64,000 nt of DNA from Gillisella taibaishanensis (GTDB lineage: Bacteria; Pseudomonadota; Alphaproteobacteria; Rhizobiales; Rhizobiaceae), in the NCBI RefSeq assembly GCF_001938985.1, contig NZ_MKIN01000022.1, positions 806,001-870,000 on the forward strand, written 5' to 3'. Positions 45,504 to 53,961 of this stretch are shown piece after piece (position 1 is the first letter of the stretch; each line of letters starts with the position of its first letter). Under the pieces are notes generated by a model, which saw only the letters and a program-made list of their open reading frames with translations, made no database searches and had not been told where the DNA came from. The position numbers were made by a program, and so were the translations under genes.

Positions 45504-46286
45504 ATGATCGAACTGTTTGAACGGGCTGCCCTTGCAGCCGGACGCGATATTATGGACGTGTTCCACAATGGTCCGACCGTCCGCACCAAGAGCGACGCCT
45601 CGCCGGTGACAGAAGCAGACGAGCGCGCCGAGGCAATCATTCTTGCAGCTCTTTCCGCAGGCTTTCCAACCATTCCCGTTATCGCCGAGGAAGCGGTCGC
45701 TGCCGGCCATATGCCTGAGACCTATGACCAGCCGTTCATTCTGGTCGATCCGCTCGATGGCACGAAAGAATTCATTCGCAAAAGCCAGGATTTTACCGTC
45801 AACATTGCCCTTATCGAAAAAGGCGTGCCTGTCATGGGTGTCGTCTATGCTCCCGCCCGCGGCACTGCCTATCTCGGCAGCGCGAATGGTGCCTATCGGA
45901 TAGAGGTCGACGCTGCCTTTCAGCCGGTCTCCCGCCGGCCGATCCACGTACGCCAAACCGGCGAGACAGTGATTGCCGTTGCCAGCCGCGCCCATGCAGG
46001 GCCGGAAACCGAGGCATTCCTCGCGCAAAAGGCAATCACTGACACAAGGTCGGTCGGCTCATCGCTGAAATTCTGCCTGCTGGCCGAAGGTGAAGCCGAT
46101 GTCTATCCGCGCTTCGGCCGCACGATGGAATGGGATACGGCGGCTGGCGATGCCGTGCTTCGCGCCGCCGGTGGCATGACCGTAAACCTTGACGGCACAC
46201 CGCTGCTCTACGGCAAACGTAACCAGGACCACGATAGCGACTTCGCCAATCCCTCCTTCGTCGCCTGGGGCGGTCGGCGGGAGTGA
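45504..46286 (+). CDS. cysQ: 3'(2'),5'-bisphosphate nucleotidase CysQ
   Basis: About 260 residues from MIELFERAALAAGRD; other upstream starts exist but lack similarity. The inositol-monophosphatase fold motifs are present: SPVTEADERAE, EEAVAAG, DPLDGTKEFI and EWDTAAGDAVLRAAGG, giving the metal sites. It removes the 3'-phosphate from PAP (and PAPS), recycling the by-product of sulfotransferases. Pairing with cysC points to sulfation or sulfate-assimilation balance. It is in the same direction as cysC. Confidence 0.92.
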   Translation: MIELFERAALAAGRDIMDVFHNGPTVRTKSDASPVTEADERAEAIILAALSAGFPTIPVIAEEAVAAGHMPETYDQPFILVDPLDGTKEFIRKSQDFTVNIALIEKGVPVMGVVYAPARGTAYLGSANGAYRIEVDAAFQPVSRRPIHVRQTGETVIAVASRAHAGPETEAFLAQKAITDTRSVGSSLKFCLLAEGEADVYPRFGRTMEWDTAAGDAVLRAAGGMTVNLDGTPLLYGKRNQDHDSDFANPSFVAWGGRRE

Positions 46287-46544
46287 TCGGCAAAGGCCCA
46301 GGTCATAAGGATCTGGGCGTGAACGCCAATTCGGCTTTTCTCCATAAAATCAGCCCCTCCCCGCCGCTCTTCTCCACCCGCATCCCCGCGCCGCGATAAT
46401 CACCGCGAGCACCTGAACCGGTGCGTGTCCGGCACGGGCGGCGTGAGATAGCCGCTGCCTGCCCGGCGCCTCCGGTTCGGATTTAACCGGCAGCGGTGGA
46501 TGGCATCGATGTGCCTGCCATGGCAGCCAGCGATGGAGAAACCG

Positions 46545-47582
46545 ATGACAGATACCAGCCCACGCCTCGCCCTACCTTATATCCTGCCGTCGCAGGCGCA
46601 GAAACATGTCACTCACAACGAGGCGCTACTGGCACTGGATGCCGTTACACAATTGGTAATTGAGGACAGCCTGACGGCAGCACCCACCGATCCCGTCGAT
46701 GGCGCCTGCTACTGGGTGACATCGACCGCGACCGGCACCTGGGCTGGCAAGGAGGGTCGGATTGCGGCCTGGCAGGATAGCAGCTGGGCCTTTCTCAGTC
46801 CCTCCGCTGGCTGGAGAGCCTATTTTCGAGTGAGCGGCCTGTTGCGGATCCATGATGGCAGCACCTGGCAGGATCTCGCTTTGCCGGACACGGCGACCTT
46901 CAAGCAATTAGGCGTCAACGCCAGTGCCGACGCCACCAACAGGCTGGCGGTATCCAGCGACGCCACGCTGTTCAATCATGCCGGCGGCGATATGCGCCTG
47001 AAGCTCAACAAGGCCGGCCAAGGCAATACCGCAACCCTTCTCTATCAATCCAACTGGCAGGGGCGGGCGGAAATGGGCCTTGCCGGTTCCGATCAGTTCA
47101 GCCTCAAGGTTTGCAACGACGCCGGCAACTGGACGACTGCCCTGCTGGTTACCGGCGACGGCTACGTGACCCAACCAGCCCGGCCAGCGGCAAGGGCAGA
47201 GCTCAATAGTCCATCATTGGCGATTTCGTCCGGCATGCTTACCGGGTTCAACGGGTTTGCTTTCAGCCAAGGCAATATCCAGCTTTCAACTCCAATCGGG
47301 AGCGGCAACGGCCAGACCCTCAAGGTACCGGTAGCCGGGATCTACCTTGTGGCGCTGACCCTCGCCACTTCCTCGACCGCCGGCTATGCAGCAAGCCTTG
47401 TCGACGCATCCCGCGCGCAGCTTTTGCGAATAACATTCGGTACCACCACAGGAACCACCGAAGCGCATGGCTCAGCACTGCTATCGTTGGAGGCCGGTGC
47501 AGAACTTTGCCTTTCCCATAGCGGCAGCGCCATGCTTGCCGCCTCAGGGATGGCTTCGAAACTTTCGATTTATCTAATATAA
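46545..47582 (+). CDS. DUF2793 protein, phage-tail-like
   Basis: About 345 residues from MTDTSPRLALPYILP, preceded by GGAGAAA. The N-terminal LALPYILPSQAQKHVTHNEAL block is the DUF2793 signature, seen in phage and gene-transfer-agent-like contexts and in free-standing rhizobial genes. The C-terminal 130 residues look like a beta-sandwich (C1q-like pattern, IYLVALTLATSST). No signal peptide. No other phage gene is nearby. It may be a remnant or an adapted surface protein. The preceding 258 bases hold no gene. Confidence 0.8.
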   Translation: MTDTSPRLALPYILPSQAQKHVTHNEALLALDAVTQLVIEDSLTAAPTDPVDGACYWVTSTATGTWAGKEGRIAAWQDSSWAFLSPSAGWRAYFRVSGLLRIHDGSTWQDLALPDTATFKQLGVNASADATNRLAVSSDATLFNHAGGDMRLKLNKAGQGNTATLLYQSNWQGRAEMGLAGSDQFSLKVCNDAGNWTTALLVTGDGYVTQPARPAARAELNSPSLAISSGMLTGFNGFAFSQGNIQLSTPIGSGNGQTLKVPVAGIYLVALTLATSSTAGYAASLVDASRAQLLRITFGTTTGTTEAHGSALLSLEAGAELCLSHSGSAMLAASGMASKLSIYLI

Positions 47583-47674
47583 ACGATAATATCGCCTGAT
47601 ATAGCTGTGCAAAACGGGAAATAGTGTCCCTTTTTGAGACTGTAGACCCAAGAAGAGACACTCATTTCACAAGG

Positions 47675-47689
47675 TTAACCATTCATTAA
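47675..47689 (+). promoter_or_regulatory. CtrA-type box upstream of the sugar transferase
   Basis: TTAACCATTCATTAA is a perfect TTAA-N7-TTAA site with the TTAACCAT half. It lies 170 bases before the sugar transferase start. Together with the box before minC it is one of two perfect matches I found by eye in the window. Confidence 0.65.
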
Positions 47690-47858
47690 GTTTGTTCATG
47701 ACGGGCGCGATGTTTCGGACTAAATAACCTCAACGAACTTTAGTCAGGGGCATTTGGCAGTGGGGTCTTGGAGCGAAGTCCAGCCATTTCACTGCGAAAA
47801 CCGAGGCCGAGATCGGCGCGAGGTGGTGAGCGCCGGTTCGAGAGGGGACGAGGCTGGA

Positions 47859-48539
47859 ATGGGTGTACCGCAAGCACAGCAAAGCCTTCACACGCGGCGC
47901 GTCAACCGCCGTCGCTCCACCGTCTCGAGTAGCCGCTCGCATCACATCGCCAAACGGGCGCTGGACATTACCATATCGTTGTCAGCGCTCATCGTGCTTC
48001 TTCCGTTTCTCCTGTGCGTCGCGCTGATGATCAGGCTCAGCTCGCCAGGCCCGGCGCTGTTCCGCCAGGTGCGCTGGGGGCGCGATCAGCGCAAGATCCG
48101 GATCTACAAGTTCCGCACGATGCACGCCTCAGAATGCGACTACAGCGGCATTCGCCAGACCACTGAGAATGATCCTCGCATTACGACAGTCGGCGCCGTG
48201 CTGCGCCGCTCCAATATCGACGAATTACCCCAGTTGATTAACGTGCTGCTCGGCGACATGTCGCTGGTCGGCCCGCGGTGCCACGCCGTCGGCATGCTGG
48301 CCGCTGGCGTACCCTATGAGACTTTGGTGCCCGATTATCATAGACGCCACCTGGTCAAGCCCGGTCTCACCGGCCTTGCCCAGATGCGCGGCCTGCGCGG
48401 CCCGACAGGATCCGCCGCCAAAGCCCGCGCCCGCATTGCCGCAGACCTCTATTATGTCGACAACTTTTCCTTCTGGCTCGACCTCAGGATCATCATCGGC
48501 ACCATCCATTCGGAGCTGACATCAGGAAAAGGCTTCTGA
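47859..48539 (+). CDS. Polyprenyl-phosphate sugar-1-phosphate transferase (exopolysaccharide initiation)
   Basis: About 226 residues from MGVPQAQQSLHTRR. One membrane segment (ALDITISLSALIVLLPFLLC) is followed by the PF02397 catalytic domain: FRQVRWGRDQRKIRIYKFRTM, RRSNIDELPQLINVLLGDMSLVGPR and VKPGLTGLAQ. It adds the first sugar-1-phosphate to undecaprenyl phosphate for an exopolysaccharide or adhesin. It is a short, ExoY-like form, standing apart from any polymerisation cluster. A CtrA-type box upstream suggests cell-cycle control. Confidence 0.9.
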   Translation: MGVPQAQQSLHTRRVNRRRSTVSSSRSHHIAKRALDITISLSALIVLLPFLLCVALMIRLSSPGPALFRQVRWGRDQRKIRIYKFRTMHASECDYSGIRQTTENDPRITTVGAVLRRSNIDELPQLINVLLGDMSLVGPRCHAVGMLAAGVPYETLVPDYHRRHLVKPGLTGLAQMRGLRGPTGSAAKARARIAADLYYVDNFSFWLDLRIIIGTIHSELTSGKGF

Positions 48540-49085
48540 CGGGCGCGTTAGTAACCCGCCGCTATCGTCTGGACATGGGCCTGACATGAGTGGTTCAGGA
48601 CAAAAACTTTCCGACAGACGCAAATTTGTGCCGAAAAAACGCAGACGGTCTGCGCGCGTTTGCGAACGTCGGGACCAAACTTGCCGCGTTTGAAGACGCT
48701 TCAAGGCCGTGCTTACTGGAAAGAAAATTTCCACTACCAAGATTTGTCCGTCAAATAACGGGTAGTTTCACCGCAACAAGCGTTATACATCCGAAACAAA
48801 AGAAGAACACTTAACCAAAAAAAGTAGAAAATCGAATCGTAAGGTGATTCGATTCTGTTTACCCTTTGATTTTGCAGGACATATACATCAAATCGGTCAC
48901 AAGTGCGCCACTACCACTTTGATAGCGCTTGCACAGTGGGCGCCAACCAAGTTTCGACGTGACATCAGCGGTTTACGCCAAGCTACTAAAATTATTATCA
49001 AATTGTTACCTGGTGCTTAGGTAATTTTTAAAGGTGCCGCGTTAGATTTCGGGTCTGTGGTCTTGAGTTTGTATTAGAGAGTCCA
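48540..49085. other. AT-rich intergenic region upstream of sciP
   Basis: About 545 bases without a convincing ORF. Composition becomes AT-rich after 48720. It should contain the sciP promoter. A perfect TTAA-N7-TTAA site was not seen here. Confidence 0.5.
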
Positions 49086-49361
49086 ATGACCGAAACGATA
49101 CGCCCGCGAGTTAAATATGTTATCGGCCCTGACGGCAGTCCGTTGACGATTGCCGATCTGCCGCCAGCAAATACCCGCCGCTGGGTCATCCGCCGTAAGG
49201 CCGAGGTCGTCGCTGCCGTCCGCGGCGGCCTGCTGAGCCTTGAAGAAGCCTGTGAACGTTACACGTTGACGGTCGAGGAATTCCTGTCCTGGCAGGCCTC
49301 GATCAACGACCACGGCCTGCCGGGCCTCAGAACGACGCGCATTCAGCAGTATCGTCACTGA
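49086..49361 (+). CDS. sciP: CtrA-inhibitory protein SciP (DUF1153)
   Basis: 91 residues from MTETIRPRVKYVIGPDGSPLT, the conserved SciP start. The helix-turn-helix core is RRWVIRRKAEVVAAVRGGLLSLEEACERYTLTVEEF. SciP binds CtrA on DNA and prevents recruitment of RNA polymerase, limiting CtrA activation in the cell cycle. It lies 1.4 kb from ctrA, on the same strand, with a fliJ-like gene opposite between them. Confidence 0.95.
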   Translation: MTETIRPRVKYVIGPDGSPLTIADLPPANTRRWVIRRKAEVVAAVRGGLLSLEEACERYTLTVEEFLSWQASINDHGLPGLRTTRIQQYRH

Positions 49362-49979
49362 TACCTTCGTCAAGACCGCCGGGCCCATCACCATGATGCG
49401 GGCCTGGCCATCGTGACACGTATGCCTTCGCCTCCCCTACTCTGCCTCAGTTCCAGACCGATCTGCTCGGCGATATCTTCATATGCGCCGAAGCCGCAGT
49501 TGAAAAACCGCATCCTGGCCGCCAAGGCTTAAGGTGATTTGATCGATAACTCTCTGGACAGCGGCAAGATCAGACGAAAATCGTCGATCCCTTACCTGAC
49601 AGCAGCGACACAATCGATATCGTCGATCGGCATTCGACCTTGCAATCCCAAGCGGATAAGGGCCGAAAGGGCAAAGCCTTCGACAATCCAAATCAACGTC
49701 ATTGTCAGAAAAAAAGCAGGAAGCCTGCGCCGCCGAGCCGACGCGGTGCAGTTCAGCGAGCCCTGACATGGCTGACGGTGTGACAACCAGTCCTGCCCAA
49801 CAGTTTTAGCGCCATGACACGCTATGTCACGACGCTCGAAACCTTCGCACTGTTTTGAGGGCAGGCTCGCAAAGCCCTGCCCTATAGAGGTTCGCACCTT
49901 TTTAGACCAATTACCCGGGATCTCTCACCGGATGACGGCATCAAACGGATGCCATCGATGAGAGGCCTCGGTTTTTGTC
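49362..49979. other. Intergenic region with extended hairpin
   Basis: About 620 bases with no recognised gene; short frames on both strands look non-coding. Near the right end, GGCATC and GATGCC lie in a larger imperfect hairpin (CTCTCACCGGATG ... CGATGAGAG, 49922-49964), followed on the plus strand by CGGTTTTTG. It may terminate the fliJ-like transcript or one from the left. Confidence 0.45.
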
Positions 49980-50330
49980 TTAGGCGCGAGCCCGCTGTTG
50001 GCCATCGCGCTCTTCGAGCGCTGCTGCCTTGGCATGTTCGGCTTCGGCCAGTTCGAGCGCCAATTCGGCGGCGTCCTGCTGAACCTTCAGCTCGCGAATC
50101 GAATCCTGCAGATTGTCGGCGCGCTGGCGGGCGGCCTTTGCAAAAGTCGGATAGGCGAAATGCGATGCATCGGTGATGCCCGCCTTCTTTTCTTCCAGAG
50201 AAATCTGATTCTCCAGCTCCTTCGCCATGCGTTCGAATTCGGACATCATTAACTGCAATTGCTGCAGTTGCCGACGCTTCTCCGTAACCTGAAATGCCTT
50301 CAGGCGAACTAGGCTGTCACGCGACTTCAT
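49980..50330 (-). CDS. fliJ: FliJ-like flagellar export chaperone
   Basis: About 116 residues from MKSRDSLVRLKAFQV, with GGGAG 8 bases upstream. It is almost entirely coiled coil (KRRQLQQLQLMMSEFERMAKELENQI; LQDSIRELKVQQDAAELALELAEAEHAK), as in FliJ, the stalk of the flagellar export ATPase FliI. Similar genes lie beside ctrA in many rhizobia. It is divergent from ctrA and shares its regulatory region. Since coiled coils are hard to assign, the function is probable, not certain. Confidence 0.75.
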   Translation of the reverse strand: MKSRDSLVRLKAFQVTEKRRQLQQLQLMMSEFERMAKELENQISLEEKKAGITDASHFAYPTFAKAARQRADNLQDSIRELKVQQDAAELALELAEAEHAKAAALEERDGQQRARA

Positions 50331-50400
50331 ACGCAATACTCCCGTGATGCGAGACACCCCGCTTTCACTCAATTTTGACATCGCCCGCGGACATTGAAAC

Positions 50401-50686
50401 GAATCACCTCGAAAAAATCTCGCGGCGTTAACAAAAAACTACCTTTGGTAACCTTTCGTTTACGGGCATCGTTAATGATAAGGGAGATCTTTTAAAGGTC
50501 GGTAAATGCCCGGGTCCAAAAAGCAGGACAATGACAATGATGAGTCAATTGAATCGCTTAAGGGGGATTTCTCCCTTTTCGATTCATCTGTGGCGATGAG
50601 AAAATGACATATGAATCAGGAGGCTAGGCATTATGCTTAATAAATTCGTTACACCTTGCCAGAGGGAATCAGAATTTGTTAACCAT
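50401..50686. promoter_or_regulatory. ctrA control region with GANTC cluster and CtrA-like sites
   Basis: Six GANTC sites (CcrM methylation targets) occur at 50401, 50542, 50551, 50581, 50613 and 50666. GAATCG (50551) and CGATTC (50580) are the ends of a hairpin that also pairs AAGGG with CCCTT. TTAATAAATTCGTTA (50637) is a one-mismatch TTAA-N7-TTAA site and TTAACCAT (50679) a CtrA half-site. This fits methylation-sensitive, autoregulated ctrA expression. Confidence 0.75.
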
Positions 50687-50776
50687 TTGGTGGCAGCCTT
50701 CAAATCAGGCAACGACTGGATCCGTATCGCGTAGGGGGCCATTCAAAACCTTTCGGCGGCGGTAAAGGGGATAATT

Positions 50777-51478
50777 ATGCGGGTTCTACTCATCGAAGAC
50801 GACAGCGCCACAGCGCAGAGCATCGAACTGATGCTTAAGTCCGAAAGTTTTAACGTTTACACCACCGATCTCGGTGAAGAAGGCGTCGACCTCGGGAAAC
50901 TATACGACTACGACATCATCCTGCTGGACCTCAATCTTCCCGACATGTCGGGTTACGAAGTCCTGCGCACGCTTCGCCTGTCCAAGGTGAAGACACCGAT
51001 CCTCATCCTGTCCGGTATGGCCGGCATTGAGGATAAGGTGCGCGGTCTCGGCTTCGGCGCCGACGACTACATGACGAAGCCGTTCCACAAGGACGAATTG
51101 GTTGCCCGCATCCATGCGATCGTGCGCCGTTCCAAGGGTCATGCCCAGTCGATCATCATCACGGGCGAATTGATCGTCAACCTCGACGCGAAGACCGTCG
51201 AAGTCGGCGGCCAGCGCGTGCACCTGACCGGCAAGGAATATCAGATGCTGGAGCTGCTCTCGCTGCGCAAGGGCACGACGCTGACCAAGGAAATGTTCCT
51301 TAACCATCTCTATGGTGGCATGGACGAGCCGGAACTGAAGATTATCGACGTCTTCATCTGCAAGTTGCGCAAAAAGCTGGCCAATGCTGCCGGCGGCGCA
51401 AACTACATCGAAACCGTCTGGGGCCGTGGCTACGTTCTGCGCGAACCCGATAGTTCCGAGTATATGGAAACGGCCTGA
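50777..51478 (+). CDS. ctrA: Cell-cycle master response regulator CtrA
   Basis: 233 residues. The receiver has [17 protein letters not shown], phospho-acceptor D51 in [12 protein letters not shown], and K in [24 protein letters not shown]. The C-terminal winged helix shows [52 protein letters not shown], the CtrA hallmark. It ends in META, with a small hydrophobic C-terminus compatible with ClpXP recognition. Phosphate arrives from CckA through ChpT (encoded at 52.4 kb). It controls division, motility and replication in alphaproteobacteria. Confidence 0.98.
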   Translation: MRVLLIEDDSATAQSIELMLKSESFNVYTTDLGEEGVDLGKLYDYDIILLDLNLPDMSGYEVLRTLRLSKVKTPILILSGMAGIEDKVRGLGFGADDYMTKPFHKDELVARIHAIVRRSKGHAQSIIITGELIVNLDAKTVEVGGQRVHLTGKEYQMLELLSLRKGTTLTKEMFLNHLYGGMDEPELKIIDVFICKLRKKLANAAGGANYIETVWGRGYVLREPDSSEYMETA

Positions 51479-51572
51479 TCAAGGCATAAACCGACTGCCG
51501 AGCACGCGGCGTTTTTCGAAACGCCCGTTCGCCTTCGTCGTTGCCCCATCGACACAGCCTGTCTCGATTAAG

Positions 51573-51599
51573 ACCCCTGCCCTCGGCGGGGGTTCTTTT
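51573..51599 (+). terminator. Terminator after ctrA
   Basis: ACCCCTGCC and GGCGGGGGT form a 9-bp stem with loop CTC, followed by TCTTTTG. It lies about 95 bases after the ctrA stop. Confidence 0.85.
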
Positions 51600-51758
51600 G
51601 TTGCTGAAACGACGGAAAGCGAGGATCGATGCGGGAAAGCGGGTGCCGCGATATCAGTTGAGAAATGTGGAAGCTCGACGCGTCGATAGATGTCGACCAT
51701 TGGGACGCAAACCATCAAGTCCCATCAACGGTCCTCAATCAACCTGAAAATGAAAGCG

Positions 51759-52118
51759 TCAAGCGGCTTCGCGATTGCCGAAAACCTGGGTCAGCGAATT
51801 GCGATCGAATGGCTTTAACAGGAAATCGGACGCGCCTGCCCGTTTGCCTTGCATCATGTGCTTCAGATCGGCTTCAATGACGCAATAGTAAATTCGCACC
51901 GACTTGCCCTCGGGCATGGCGCGGATATTGGTGATCAGGCTCAGCGCACCCTCGAGGCCGGAATCGACAATGATCGCATATGGCAGCTGCGCGTCGCACG
52001 CCGTCATCGCCTCGCGACCTGTCGCCGCTTCTGTCACGACATAGCCCAGTTCAGACAGGATCTTGCGGCCAACCTTGCGAACGATGTCGGAGGAGTCAGC
52101 GATGATCAGCGTCTGCAT
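51759..52118 (-). CDS. Single-domain receiver protein near ctrA
   Basis: 119 residues, a lone receiver: D52 in AIIVDSGLEG is the likely phospho-acceptor and K lies in FLLKPFDRNS. The N-terminal acidic pair that binds magnesium normally reads DD; here the segment is IIADSSDIVRKV, with Ser replacing the second Asp, so metal binding may be weak or altered. Lone receivers such as CpdR and DivK act in the CtrA pathway; this one is close to neither by memory. It lies 240 bases after chpT on the same strand. Confidence 0.85.
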   Translation of the reverse strand: MQTLIIADSSDIVRKVGRKILSELGYVVTEAATGREAMTACDAQLPYAIIVDSGLEGALSLITNIRAMPEGKSVRIYYCVIEADLKHMMQGKRAGASDFLLKPFDRNSLTQVFGNREAA

Positions 52119-52359
52119 GTCGGTCCCCTTCGATGTGCATACGGCGTCGGCGCTATCAGCCGGTCCCCGCTTTGCGCCGCCCTTCCCACGGCTTCATTGC
52201 CGCGCCCTGTGCCTTAATTCTAAAGCCAGAAGCCTAAGGAAACATTACCCGCAGGCACAACCGATTCACCACGTCGGATAGAGACTGCCCGGATCAGAGA
52301 CACTGTCACGGGACATTCGGCAGCCGGATCGTCATCCGGCCACCGTCCGCGCGACATCT

Positions 52360-53010
52360 TCAAGCAGCTGGAACTGATTCGGCCGTAAAGGTGATTTCGC
52401 CTTCACCGATCACATATTTCAGCTCCATACCGGCTTCATCAGCCAGAAGCACCGTGTAATACGGCTGGATTGAATGGGCATCGATCGCTTCTTCCAGCTG
52501 ACCATTGCAGATTTCTGCAAATTTCGGTGGCACGCGCAGCATCCGGCCCTTGGCGACGATGGTAAATTTCGCGTCATATTCCGGATTTTCCAGCGTCACG
52601 TCGAGTGAGCCGCCACGCGGGATCGCGCCGTAAGCCACCAGCATCAGGTTCATCAGCAGCTTGACGCGGTTCTTGGCGATGATGGCGCGAGGACCGTTCC
52701 AGGTGATCTCGGTCTTCTTTTCAGCGATGGCGAAATCCTTCACGGCCTTTTCGGCCTCGCCGGTATCGATCGATGCGCCGACCGAGCCGGACGCGCCGAA
52801 GGCAAGCCGCGCGAACTTCAGCCGTACCGAGGCATTGAGTGCGCTGGTGCGGATGAGGTCCATGGCGTCGGCGTCAGCGCCGCCTTCATCCAGCAATTCC
52901 AACCCGTTGTTGATGGCACCGACAGGCGAGATGACATCGTGGCAGACGCGGCTGCACAGCAGGGCCGCCAGATCAGGTCCGGCCAGCGTAAGGTTCACGT
53001 TCTTGAGCAT
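52360..53010 (-). CDS. chpT: Histidine phosphotransferase ChpT
   Basis: 216 residues. The dimerisation helix has LAALLCSRVCHDVISPVGAINNGLELL with phospho-acceptor H24; the second domain is a degenerate HATPase fold (RVKLLMNLMLVAYGAIPRGGSLDVTL) without ATP motifs. ChpT relays phosphate from CckA to CtrA and CpdR. Location 900 bases from ctrA supports the identification. Confidence 0.95.
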   Translation of the reverse strand: MLKNVNLTLAGPDLAALLCSRVCHDVISPVGAINNGLELLDEGGADADAMDLIRTSALNASVRLKFARLAFGASGSVGASIDTGEAEKAVKDFAIAEKKTEITWNGPRAIIAKNRVKLLMNLMLVAYGAIPRGGSLDVTLENPEYDAKFTIVAKGRMLRVPPKFAEICNGQLEEAIDAHSIQPYYTVLLADEAGMELKYVIGEGEITFTAESVPAA

Positions 53011-53109
53011 CGAATTCTCCTCGACGGCAAAGTCTGTTATCGGCTGAACACACGGGGGCTCACCCCATCAAGCCGCATGATGTCAACGCCATAATGACAC
53101 CATATTTGG

Positions 53110-53124
53110 TAAACCCATTGTTAA
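53110..53124 (-). promoter_or_regulatory. Near-consensus CtrA box before eipA
   Basis: On the minus strand TTAACAATGGGTTTA matches TTAA-N7-TTAA with one mismatch. It lies between chpT and eipA, 68 bases before the eipA start. Direct activation of eipA by CtrA has been described in Brucella. Confidence 0.5.
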
Positions 53125-53191
53125 TACGAAGTCATCAAGATGAAGAGCGGCCATATAAGGGCCGATTCGAGTGAAATCCGAGGAGGAAGCG

Positions 53192-53779
53192 ATGCGCTTT
53201 TCCATCGTTCGGGACCTTTTGAAGGCCTGGATTGTAACGGCTGGCGTGGTTGCGGCAAGTCTTGTTTGGCAACCGACGACGGCTATGGCCCAGGGCGATC
53301 AATATACCATGCAGGAAGTGGTCGATGCAGGCCATTCCTTCTTCGGATCCACCAGCGGCGCGCTTGCCAAGGTGATCGAAAAGGCGTTTGCGCAGTACGG
53401 CCTGCCCAATGGTTATATTCTTGGCCAGGAAGGCTCCGGCGCCTTTATCGCCGGCCTGACCTATGGCGAAGGCACGCTCTACACCAAGAATGCCGGTCAG
53501 CATCCGGCCTTCTGGCAGGGCCCTTCGCTTGGCATCGACTACGGCGGCAATGGCAGCCGCACCATGATGCTGGTTTACAATCTGCCCTCCGTCGGCAGCC
53601 TCTATAGCCGCTTTGGTGGCGTCAGCGGCTCTGCCTATGTGGTGGCCGGCGTCGGCATGACGGCGCTCAAAAACAACAACATGGTGCTGGTGCCAATCCG
53701 CACCGGCGTCGGTGCCCGTCTGGGCGTCAATGTCGGCTACCTGAAACTGACACAGTCCTCCACCTGGAACCCCTTCTGA
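53192..53779 (+). CDS. eipA: Envelope integrity protein EipA (DUF1134)
   Basis: About 195 residues from MRFSIVRDLLKAW, with GAGGAGGAAG upstream; seven extra codons upstream are unlikely. A signal peptide ends near TTAMAQG. The rest is the glycine-rich DUF1134 beta-barrel domain: GHSFFGSTSGALAKVIEKAF, YGEGTLYTKNAG and GNGSRTMMLVYNLPS. EipA supports envelope integrity in Brucella from the periplasm. It is divergent from chpT. Confidence 0.9.
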   Translation: MRFSIVRDLLKAWIVTAGVVAASLVWQPTTAMAQGDQYTMQEVVDAGHSFFGSTSGALAKVIEKAFAQYGLPNGYILGQEGSGAFIAGLTYGEGTLYTKNAGQHPAFWQGPSLGIDYGGNGSRTMMLVYNLPSVGSLYSRFGGVSGSAYVVAGVGMTALKNNNMVLVPIRTGVGARLGVNVGYLKLTQSSTWNPF

Positions 53780-53961
53780 GGTGGAGTGGGCGCGCTCAAG
53801 ATCTATGATTTTGAGGCGCCCCGAATGGCCGCTCCATGCCGGCGCAAGCAGAAAGCGGCATGGAACGTCGGGCGGTTTTGCGCTAAAAAAGGCACAAAGG
53901 CCGCGTAGACAAAACCGTCACCTGACCCAGCTGAAAATGTTCTAACGGATATGGCATTGCC

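Noticed and set aside
46545-47582. Prophage or gene transfer agent
   Set aside because: Only the DUF2793 protein is phage-like; no capsid, terminase, portal or tail genes occur around it.
49479-49897. Small ORFs between sciP and fliJ
   Set aside because: Frames on both strands overlap, none has a ribosome site or recognisable motif; treated as non-coding.
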